Part shown: in pieces, positions 21,177-31,191 of the stretch
Numbering within the stretch: the stretch's first letter is position 1
How the letters are laid out: each line of letters begins with the position of its first letter
Source of the DNA: Pristionchus mayeri
Taxonomy: Eukaryota > Nematoda > Chromadorea > Rhabditida > Neodiplogasteridae
NCBI GenBank assembly: GCA_036245805.1
Contig: BTRK01000003.1
Location: 15,912,464 to 15,976,463 of the forward strand
Direction of reading: 5' to 3'
Length of the DNA stretch: 64,000 nucleotides
Position numbers and translations under genes: made by a program
The notes under the pieces: model-generated
Told to the model about the DNA's origin: nothing
Seen by the model: only the letters and a program-made list of their open reading frames with translations
The model's database searches: none

Positions 21177-21797
21177 CGACGTCTGCAAGGGGAACGATCA
21201 TCATTTTTTTCACAACTCTGTTTTTTCTTCTTCTTCATCATCTTCTTCACCTTGGCAAAATACATGGATCCTTACTCTATCAAAATGTAACTAACTCCTG
21301 GCGACTGCTACAGCGCATATAACAACCCGACATAAAAATTTTTAAAAAAATACCATTTGAAAAAAAAGTTATCGAAACGTTCGATTCCACGATACCACTC
21401 GTGAAACACGCACTCTACAGGTTCTTGAATCTATCAATTGAAAGATTCTTTTTAAAGAATACAACCCTAATTAATTTTTAAAATATTTAAATTTCGAACC
21501 TCTCCCTTCTTCAGCGCCAGCTTCACGAGCACGAACGGGTGCTGCAAATCGATAATCATTGCTTTCCAATCCCTGATCTAATCAAGTTACTGTATCCTCC
21601 CTTCGCGTGTGTGCGGCTACCGTTCCCCTGCGCTGACCACGGGGTGCGTCACGAAGCCGACGATTCTCTCGACGTCACGACCGACGACCTTCTCGACGGC
21701 GTCGGCGGCTGGCGTCTTCGGAATCGCGTACTCCTCCTCGTACGAGTCGCGAGTCCACACCTTCATCTGCAAGAGAGGAAAAATTGACGAAACTAGG

Positions 21798-21866
21798 TCG
21801 GATGAGAACTATGACGTCAAGCCTTTGACCTATCAAAGGCGGCATGACGTCATAGTTCTCATCCGA
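21798..21866. repeat. 69-bp near-perfect hairpin
   Basis: TCGGATGAGAACTATGACGT is followed by GCCTTTGA, a short loop, TCAAAGGC and the complement ending TTCTCATCCGA. About 30 bp pair per arm. TGACGTCA occurs near the base of both arms. It lies in an intron of the minus-strand gene. It is the size of a pre-miRNA hairpin, though it may be a tiny fold-back element. Confidence 0.7.
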
Positions 21867-22747
21867 ACTATTGTCGTTCAGGAAACTACACGCTCCGTGT
21901 GATTTATTTTTCATGTGATTAATCAAGACTAATGGGCGGCCAGCCCCAATCGTCTCCATCGCGATAAAAGCTGATGAGCAAACCTCTTTTTACTATTCTG
22001 GATACAATGGGAACTTCCAGCAGAAACAACACCAGACTTTCGATTACACACTCCCTCGCAACTCTATCGGCCGAGTGATTTCATACAGTATTTTGAATAT
22101 GTTATTTCAAGCGACCGAAGATTCAATCACGTCTCAATGGTTCCCGATCAATCAAAGACTGCGTACAGGAGGGCAAGATGCGAGCCATTACTCAAAAATT
22201 ATCCAGCAGAAATAGACTAACATTTCAAAGCACTTATTTTCTACGTATGATATTGGTGAGCACGGAATGATTCTATCACTTTAAATCGCATTCCAACGGC
22301 TCCAGCATTATTGCACTATTTGTGAAACAGCAAGAGGAGTCAATTCCGTGCATTCAACTCCTTTGTGAAACACAAAGCGAGAATCCCATCACTTGACTGC
22401 TTCCGCTCTAAAATTGATCACTCAAATGAAAAAAATGCCTGCAATCGGGCCCACCCCACTTCCTCGCCTCCCATCATAAAGGGTTTGTGCTACCGAAAAT
22501 CAGGGAATAGTACCTAGAAATGAGAAAGGTAGAGGAAGAGGGGGGAGGTGTAGACCAACTATCCAAGAAGTGCCCAAAATTTAGCATGTCAAATCTCTAA
22601 TCGACTCACTCTCGCCGTGTAGCTCGTCCGCCGTGAAAATCTTGGCGGGCTCGGTCGATATCGCCTCGCTCTCCTCCCTGCGGCCTACGGTAGCCTTCTT
22701 GCTCTACAAAATACATATTTAATTTAGTAAATACACTTACTCACAAT

Positions 22748-23040
22748 CAAATTATATTCTGACTCACTTCACACGTTTTGTTAATAGTTTTGTAAGAGAT
22801 TTCGGATGCACATTGTTTCGAAGCCAATCCAAGTAGATCTATATCTACCGTGAAACTCAAAGCGAAAAGGGCGCACTAACAAAACACCGGGTATTCATTT
22901 TTCAAGGTATTCCCCAAGCATGATTGCAAAAATGGACCATTTTTCATACCCCAAATTATATTATGACTCACTTCACACGTTTTGTTAATAGTTTTGTAAG
23001 AGATTTCGGATGCACATTGTTTCGAAGCCAATCCAAGTAG
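22748..23040. repeat. Direct repeat, 89-bp unit, offset 204 bp
   Basis: Positions 22748-22836 and 22952-23040 are nearly identical (CAAATTATATTMTGACTCAC onward). The spacer 22840-22945 (GTGAAACTCAAAGCGAAAAG onward) recurs directly at 24368-24478 and, diverged, at about 24622-24720. The repeats bracket the palindrome at 23041-24366. Confidence 0.75.
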
Positions 23041-24366
23041 GGCTATATGAGAGACTTTTTGACTCGGTGAACATATTTGTAGATACCCTTGGCAAAGTGT
23101 GAAAAATCGAAATCGCCCTAAATGTGCCCACGTGTAGTACTCGACGAGCATAGCTCGGATGCCACATCCGGAGTCTTCTAGATCAATCTCTGCGAAATGA
23201 GGCACACTTATTTGAGACATTTGAAATTTCGACTTTTGCCATATGGAATCCGATTTGAATGACTGATGTTTTAAAAAATCACAAATATTCCATGGATTAT
23301 ACAAGACAAATTATAGAATGATTGGGCATCTACTCTTGAAGAAACAGCGAAAATAAATTTTTGAAAATTTTTAATTAATTCAGATGGGTGGGTAGATACC
23401 TTTTTTATTTCTCGATTATCTAGAGGTGCATGCATGCTATTCACATAAAAAACTAAAAAGAAATAAAAAATAAGTTTTTGAGAAATCGTCAAAAATGTTT
23501 AAAAAGTCAGTTCTCGATCATCCCGAAACTACCGTACTCGAGTGATGAGAGAATGTGCAGAATGAAGAGGCGATTACACTCATAGCAGGATTACTGTATT
23601 TCTACAGTAGCAGTATTGATGTATGTCTGTCTAAATTCATTCCAGCCTGTCCGGCCTCTATTGTGCCACTACGGTTTGATTGGTGCCATTTGGTGTATCT
23701 ACAATATCAGTGTTACAGTAGTTCAGGCTACGGCAGCCGAGAAATGATAGCTGACATAGTCTGGATGGTGTGAGTCATGCACCCTTAGGAAGATACAACA
23801 TCTTCTACCGTAGAAATACAGTAATCCTGCTATGCGTGTAATCGTCTCTTCATTCCGCACACTCTATCGTCACTAAAGTACGGTACTTTCGGGATGATCG
23901 AGAACTGACTTTTTAAACATTTTTGACGATTTCTCAAAAACAAAATTTTTTTATTTCTTTTTAGTTTTTTATATGAATATCATGCATGCCCCTCTAGATA
24001 ATCGAGAAATAAAAAAGGTATATACCCACCCATCTGAATTAATTAAAAAATTTCAAAAATGTATTTTCGCTGTTTCTTCAAGAATAGATGCCCAATCAAT
24101 TTGTATTTTGTCACATATAATTCATGGAATATTTGTAATTTTTTAAAACATCAGTCATTCAAATCGGATTCCAAATGGCAAAATTCGAAATTTCCATTTT
24201 CTCAAATAAGTGTGCCTCATTTAGCAGAGAGTGATCTAGAAGACTCCGTATGTGGCACCCTTGCTATGCTCGTCGAGTACTACATGTGGGCACATTTAGG
24301 GCGATTTCGATTTTTCGCACCTTGCCAAGCATATGTTCACTGTCTCAAAAAGTCTCTCATATCTAC
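23041..24366. repeat. Palindrome, about 1.3 kb, in the minus-strand gene's intron
   Basis: The arms are about 650 bp with centre near 23703. Landmarks are GGGCTATATGAGAGACTTTT on the left and AAAAAGTCTCTCATAT on the right, and GAGAACTGACTTTTTAAACA against its complement. The arms differ by scattered substitutions. No coding capacity. Confidence 0.85.
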
Positions 24367-25317
24367 CGTGAAACTCAAAGCGAAAAGGGCGCACTAACAA
24401 AACACCGGGTATTCATTTTTCAAGGTATTCCCCAAGCATGATTGCAAAAATGGACCATTTTTCATACTCCAAATTATATTCCCTAGATCAGAGATCATAG
24501 ATCACCCTGCTCACCCCAAGAGGCGAGAGGGCGAGAAATTGCCATATTTTTTGACAGTAATGTTATCATAGAGTTGCGAAAGGAATTGCTTCGAGACCAA
24601 CCCAACTAGTGTTATAACGACCATGAAACTCGAAGCGAGCAGGGAGCACTAACAAAACACCGGGTATTCATTTATCAAGGTATTCCCCAAGCATGATTGC
24701 AAAACTGGACCATTTCTCATACTCGCAAAAGATCTTCCTAGACTAAAGACCAAAGACCAAAGATCACTGCTGCTCACCCCAGGAGGCGAGAGGGCGACGG
24801 GCTCGACGACGGGGTCGGAGACGAGCAGCTCCGTGAGCACGTCCATCAGCGAGCGACGAGCCGCTCCAGAGGAGGATGCAGCACGAGGAGAGCGGCCAGC
24901 GCTGAAGAGATACAGTATACTCGGTATAGATACAGTATACAGTAGAGAGATAGAGAGATACAGCACTGAAGAGAGTGCGTTTCGTACCGCCTCAACTTGT
25001 ATCTTCCAATTGTCTTCCAAATAGTTTTATCAGAACCAGCACAAGGGCACAGGATTATCAACTCCAATAAAGCCATCTAATTACGATTTATTGAAACTGG
25101 AAACTAATGAGGAAATGAGCATATTTTGAAAACATCACTTCACCTCCAATATCTCAGTTTCAATTTTAAATGTAAAGGGAAAGTCTTACGCAGCCTTCGG
25201 AGAGCCGTTGGCGACGCGCGTCGCGCTGCTGCTGCCGATCAGCGTGCCCGTTCTTCTGCAATGAGCAATCGATAATCAATCGATAATCAACAGAGAGCAT
25301 ACTGTATCATAGATGTA

Positions 25318-26386
25318 CAGGGCGGCACAAAAGTATTGACCCACATGTAACCTCGAATATCTTTCGAACATTTAAGAGTTCGAATATCTGCTCATGTCTG
25401 ACTATTCCTCTATACAATACCTACAATCCCCTTACATCGTGTCCAAATCAATTGATTGAATATGCTGGAGCGTTGTGAAATGTAAATCAGTTGTGCGTTA
25501 CCTTGACCCACAACTGATTTTCGCGAAAAAATCGTTGTAAGATAAGACCAGATAAGCAAGTTCCGGTTAATCAAGTTCATCGTAGAGAGGAACCATTCCA
25601 CTTTTAGGAACTTTTAAGGAAATGTTTCCATGAATTCTAGAGGCCGAGAAATTGAGAGTTTGCGATGCCATACTTTTGGCGGCATAAAATGCACATTTTT
25701 GGAGTTTATGCTTAACATGGAGTTATCAGGCTAAAAACTCCTGTGTCTTTTAACATTGTCGAACTATGAATTTTAGAAGCATAAAAATGGATAAACGCGG
25801 CGATTGAATTGCTGAAACGCGCATCAAGATATTTCACCAAAAGTGCATGGTCGAAGCATTTGGTCAAATATTCTGATGTGTGATTGGCATCGAGCTAGGT
25901 ACAGAGTGCATAGTTGTAAGCCCTAAAGGTTGAGAATAATGCCTACACATGAAATGATTGGGTAGCTTTTAAATTCGGAGAATACATATGATTTAATCTT
26001 AAACATTTGGTTGGGCGCCGTTCATATTCAACCCGTGATTCGTCCGTTTCGAAAGTTTCAGAAGCTATTTTAATTAAATGAATATCATATTATAATACAT
26101 CGATGATTACCCCTATCACCAAAAATAGGATCACTATTGCATCATTAGTCTTCATGCAACGCGGCGAAGAAAAATCAAATTCAAGTTCCTGAGAAATCTC
26201 ACTAAATTTAGAGATAATATTTTTCAGAAGTTGAAACTCGTATATTGTTTCGAGTAGAGATCTGAATATTGGCAAATATGTTGTTAATTAGCTTAGCTGT
26301 GCAATGCTAAAAGGTGCGGCTGAAAAGCGTTACGCGTTAGAAATTAGATAAAATCAAAGTTGGGTCAATACTTTTGTGCCACCCTG
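25318..26386. mobile_element. Tc1/mariner-like element, 1069 bp, no readable transposase
   Basis: Inverted termini CAGGGCGGCACAAAAGTATT(GACCCA), 26 bp with one mismatch. TA precedes the left end and TG follows the right end, a decayed TA duplication. Neither strand has a frame resembling a transposase. It is probably a non-autonomous or fully decayed copy, in an intron of the minus-strand gene. Confidence 0.8.
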
Positions 26387-26615
26387 TGTCACTCATTGGA
26401 GGAACATGTGGCATTTTTCTTTTCCATAGTGACAAGATAGGAATGAGTAAACACGTTTCGCTCAGCTAATCATAGTTTGCTGAAACCTGTCAATTACTTT
26501 TCTATGTGCAGCACTAAAAAAATTTAAACTAGTATACCCCAAAAAAATGTCATAAAATTTCCCCATAAATTGTTGCATAAATTGTGGGGACCGCGCAGTT
26601 TGTATGCAATAATTT

Positions 26616-26795
26616 CCCAGTTCCACTCCTCCCCTAACCGATTTTCGGCTGTAGGTATACCTTATCCCTGTTTCAATATTTACAAACCAGCCACTTTCCA
26701 GTTCCACCCCCTTCCCTAACTGTTTCCCAGCTGTAGGTATGCGGTATACTGATGCCACAAACCAGCCATTTTCCAGTTCCACCCTTCCCCTATCT
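26616..26795. repeat. Imperfect tandem repeat, about 75-85 bp unit
   Basis: Two and a bit units share CCAGTTCCACYCC, CCTAAC, CGGCTGTAGGTAT and ACAAACCAGCCA. The array abuts the donor of the exon at 26801. Confidence 0.6.
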
Positions 26796-27418
26796 CTCAC
26801 TTGGCAGTCTGTCCTCTGCTGGGCGTCGTCTGCACCACCGAATCCTCAGATTCCTCGGACGACGACGAGCTCTTCGACTCGCCCAGATTCACGACCGCAC
26901 GCTTGATCGGAGTGCGTCTAAAAGAACTTAGTGATACCTTCATCAATTACGGTCGAATAAACTCAGCAAGTTTTTTTTTTGTTTATTCATGTTGCAATAA
27001 AAATGTATAGAGTATTGCAACCAGCGATATCAATAATTCCGCCGGGCATTCCAAAAAAATCACAAAATATTCACCTCTTCTCCGTCTTGCGACCCTTGCC
27101 TCTGGCGTTGTCGTCGCCTTCAGAATCCGACGATGCCTCGGAGGAAGAGGACTTGGGCGCGCCGGGAAGCCTTCTGGAATATTCAAAAATAATTCCACAA
27201 AGAATATTAAAATAATTACCCTAAAAATTAACCAGCAAATTGTTTACTGCTCACTAAACCTAGTAAATCAGCAAAAAACATAAAATTGAGTTCATGTCTC
27301 ATAGCTATGGTATAACACCTCTTCCTGGCGCTTCTCCTGGACGAGGAAGGCCCGGCGCCTTCCGACTCCTCTTCCTTCTTGACGCGAGACGACTATCTAG
27401 AAGAAATTAAAAGTAATA

Positions 27419-28637
27419 CGTTGGCGGGAAAGTCTTTGTCACTTTTTCAAAACGTTATTTCTTGGGCAAAGGAAAATCATGAGTTCAATTATACTTGTCA
27501 TCATTATTGACAATATGTGCCCAACGTACCTGCAATGTATGGATCCCCTCCCTGTAGAACCCGCCTGAGTGCGAATGAAAGTATTGCTCGAGTTCAACCT
27601 CGAGACTTCCACGTGAATTGAAGGCCCTACCTCGAACGGCATGGGTCAGGTCTGCGAAAAGCCACTAATCGGAAGGGGCCAAATCATGAGAATACGGGGG
27701 GGTAAGGGAGAACCATCCGTCCATATCCAGCCAGTTCCTGCTTGACTTGATTAGAGACCTGGTGACGGGGGTACTTTTGTTGAATATACATTTTCTTGTC
27801 CTTCAGCCTTGAACGATCGACTTCCAACTTCAAATTCTGTAGGTGTGTGATGTACTTGGCCCCGGTGTTTGACATGCCCTCAGGTAGTAGCTCCGAGTAG
27901 ATCACGCCATCCACTCCCCACCACATTGACAGCTTGTTTTTCTTGGGGTGCAGGTAAAGTTTGGAGACACTCCACGGAGGCTCTCCTTTTCCAACCCTCT
28001 TGGTTCTCACATGGTTGTTATCGTAGAGGACCCACTTCCCATTCCCCGTTATGAGCCCTTCCCACCATTCCAACCATCGTTCCCCACCTCGGAGAATGAG
28101 GAGAGTATTGGTATCATCGACTCGACGGTCATGGCTGTCTTGGATCAGATCATGGGATTTGAATCGACCGATTAATTTCCTCATTCCAAGATATATCAAG
28201 CCTTCTTTGACAGTGCGATGGTGGACTCTCTAGTGCAATAGTCATTTCACGGGCACTTTGAAATGTGGGTTCGTTTAAGCAGCTTTCTACAAAGTCTCAA
28301 AATGTAACTAACGGGGTCTCCCAGATCGAGGGAAAAGGGAAAAGTGAGAAGGGAAAAGTGAAAAAGGAAAAGTGAGGGAAAAGTCGCCTTCTTCGGGGTT
28401 CTGGGTCCAATTCCCGAAGATTTTGTAGAGGGGACATGTGTGTCATAAACATTCTTCGGTAGGGTCTCCGAATCCTTCATTGTTGTGTAGAATAGAGAGA
28501 GGTAAATCGAAACATGTCGGAAGTGTGTGGCACCAGGAACATAAATCGTTGATCTACTAGAGCTTGACTGAAGGAAAGGGGATGGGGAGTAGTTTACTAT
28601 AAAGGCCCATCACTGATTGTTATTCACTAGGAACATG
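27419..28637 (-). mobile_element. mariner, inverted copy of the 12464 family, decayed
   Basis: The left end CGTTGGCGGGAAAGTCTTTG is a diverged form of the family terminus; the right terminus is missing about 75 bp. The transposase on the minus strand is longer than in the other copy: MKDSETLPKNVYDTHVPSTK at 28480, then from 28199 RKLIGRFKSHDLIQDSHDRR, LHPKKNKLSMWW and beyond. The first catalytic motif reads LITGNGKW where TGDEKW is expected, so the first Asp is lost. It lies just upstream of the first visible exon of the minus-strand gene. Confidence 0.8.
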
Positions 28638-28701
28638 GGATGATTCCGAGTCACTCATCGAAATTATCGCGCCTACAATTACACTGTCAACGTTCATCTA
28701 G

Positions 28702-30010
28702 TTAAAGTTCCCCTAGAAGGAAAAATTTTTCGAATTCGCTCCGTCTACATGAACCGCAATTTCTTGAGCGCCATTTCAAAAATTGTACAGTATCATACGC
28801 TAAATCGAGTACCAGTGGGGTGCTGCACAAGACAAGTATTTTAGGAAATGGTCGATAATTGTGTCATGGTAGGTCAAGATTAAGTACCGTACCCAATCGA
28901 TCGTGCAGTACTCGCAGATACCGTATACCACTACCGTAACCCAGAATATCGAGAACTAACTTTCTTTTCAAAAAGTCGATTCTACACTACACATACCGTA
29001 ACCCTGTGTACAGTACCACCTGTTACCGTAATCCACACCTCTGCGGTCAACCGTAAACTGACTTTTTTCCAAAACTTTTTTCATTGAGTTCATTCTTGCT
29101 CTATACCGTACCCAATCGATAGTACAGTACCCCAGATACAGTATACCACTACCGTAACCCTGATTATCGCAAATTAACTTTATTTTTAAAAAGTCCCGGG
29201 ACCGTGTCCAATCGATTATACAGTACCCAAGCAACTACCGTAACCCGGTTCCTTGGGTCAGATCCAGTTCCTTGGGTCAAATATTTTTCTAAAAATCTAA
29301 AATCGATTTTAAAATTATTTTAAAGTATCCTACCGTATATGTGATTATTGTATAATCATTTTATGATCAATTTTGGATTTTTAGAAAAATGTTTGAAATT
29401 TTTAGAAAAATGTTTGACCCAAGGAACAGGATTTGACCCACGGAACTGGGTTACTGTAGTTACTTGGGTACTGTATTATCGATTGGGTAGGGTACCAGGA
29501 CTTTTTAAAAATAAAGTTAGTTTGCGATAATCGGGGTTACGGTAGTGGTATACTGTATCTGGGGGTACTGTACTATCGATAGGGTACGGTATAGAGCAAG
29601 AATGAACTGAATGAAAAAAGTTTTGGAAAAAAGTCAGTTTACGGTTGACCGCAGAGGTGTGGATTACGGTAACAGGTGGTACTGTACACAGGGTTACGGT
29701 ATGTGTAATGTAGAATCGATTGGGTACGTTATATTGATTTTTGAAAATAAAGTTAGTTCTCGATATTCTGGGTTACGGTAGCGGTATACGGTATCTGCGA
29801 GTACTGCACGATCGATTGGGTACGGTACTTAGTCTTGACCTACCATGACACAATTATCGACCATTTCCTAAAATACTTGTCTTGTGCAGCACCCCACTGG
29901 TACTCGATTTAGCGTATGATACTGTACAATTTTTGAAATGGCGCTCAAGAAATTGCGGTTCATGTAGACGGAGCAAATTCGAAAAATTTTTCCTTTTAGG
30001 GGAACTTTAA
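28702..30010. repeat. Palindrome, 1.31 kb
   Basis: The arms are about 650 bp with centre near 29356. The outer ends are TTAAAGTTCCCCT and AGGGGAACTTTAA. Inner segments share TACCGTACCCAATCGAT, CTTGGGTCAGATCCAGTTC and the AAAGTTAGTTTGCGATAATC block with the palindrome at 17541-18340. No coding capacity. Nothing is recognised between 28638 and 28701. Confidence 0.87.
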
Positions 30011-30775
30011 ACAGCAAGTACAAAAGCACAAATCGCGCAAGTTCCGATTCATAACGAGGAAGTCGAACTAGGAGCATTATTGGGATCCAAAATATAATTA
30101 TAATTAGGGAAGATAATCGATAAAACGGCAGGTCAAAACCCCAGTGCGCACAATTGAATATGCGAATTTAGCGCTCGGCGTGGCCATACGGTAGCCGGTA
30201 CCGAGCAACCTACCATCACTGACTGACTTATTTTTATTATTCACGGCATTTTGCGTACACACAAAACCAAGACTCCGCCCACTACACCACCGCCATGTTG
30301 CGGCGTGGTGCGCGCACCTGGCCGCCGTACACAAAATCGGAGCCGGGAAAAAGTCATCGCAGAAACCCTGATATCGATTGAAAATATCGATTGATTTTTG
30401 GTCCTATGCCGACATCCCTTGTGCAACGTAAATGGATACGGTCTCATTCAAAAATTTAATTATTCCCACGGTGGTGTGAACAAAAATCGGCGAGTGCGTT
30501 TGGGGGTCTGTAAGTCGTTTCGTCAACCGGCAATTCGGACCGTGAAATGCCGTGATTATTTTGTAATTAAAATATATCTTTATAGTATATATGTGATTGA
30601 CATATTAAATAAAACTGTATTATATTGAAATGAGTCATGATAATGCCAATTCATTTAAAAAGAGGTGTACTGTGAAACTTCCATTGGAAACTTTCTGGAT
30701 GTATTTTCACACGAGTCAGACAGTCAGAGGTATATCAGAGGCAATAGGACAGACAGTTAGACAGTTATCTCACTA
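30011..30775. other. No gene seen
   Basis: Mixed sequence with CG-rich patches near 30280-30340 and a TATATATGTGATTGACAT AT-rich stretch near 30580. No exon with both splice sites and coding texture was found. Confidence 0.35.
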
Positions 30776-31191
30776 GAAATCGATAATTCTACTTTTACTT
30801 CAGATACAATTTCAATTCCCCAGAAATTTTTCAAGAACCACCACAAATATTATTATTGATTTAGCTTTTGCTTGAGCTGATAAATACTTCAAGAGAAAGG
30901 CGCAATTTAAAATTTTCTGAAAGTCAGTCAAAATGAATTTTGAATGAATTATGGTGTAATTTTTGGGTTACGGTAAGCGAGTGCAACAGGTGGGCGACTT
31001 TGCCCAATTGGTTTATCATAGTCTAAAATCAATTTTCAGACCACTTTCAGAAAATTTTAAATTGCGCCTTTCTCTTGAAGTATTTATCGGCTCAAGCAAA
31101 AGCTAAATCAATAATAATATTTGTGGGGGTTCTTGAAAAATGTCTGGGGAATTGAAATTGTATCCGTAAAAATGGAATTATCGATTTCTAG
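30776..31191. repeat. Fold-back repeat, arms about 190 bp
   Basis: AGAAATCGATAATTC at the left end and GAATTATCGATTTCT at the right end, with TATTATTGATTTAGCTTTTG paired to its complement; the spacer of about 90 bp includes GGGTTACGGTAAGCG. Confidence 0.8.

Larger units (their letters stand above)
20302..27392 (-). pseudogene. Gene for a Ser/Glu/Arg-rich, probably nuclear protein; exon broken by a MITE
   Basis: Readable exons on the minus strand: 27392-27319 (SSRVKKEEESEGAG), 27173-27075 (GAPKSSSSEASSDSEGDD), 26917-26801 (RTPIKRAVVNLGES), 25255-25190 (RTGTLIGSSSATRV), 24901-24778 (SLMDVLTELLVSDPVVEPVA), 22703-22610 (EESEAISTEPAKIFTADELH), 21766-21638 (MKVWTRDSYEEEYAIPKTPA, VERIVGFVTHP), 21541-21500 (HPFVLVKLALKKGE), 21182-20780 and 20436-20302 (TFADYSFRMAQM, ending GRGAKRQRK). 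Phases agree except between 22610 and 21766, where an exon or a base is missing. The N-terminal half is disordered, acidic/serine-rich and basic; the tail is a candidate nuclear localisation signal. The block VEKVVGRDVERIVGFVTHP is the only fold-like part; a chromo-shadow-type relation is possible but unproven. The exon at 21182-20780 carries a 330-bp MITE and would lose frame. The 5' end is not seen: a mariner starts 27 bp upstream of the first exon found. Confidence 0.62.
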
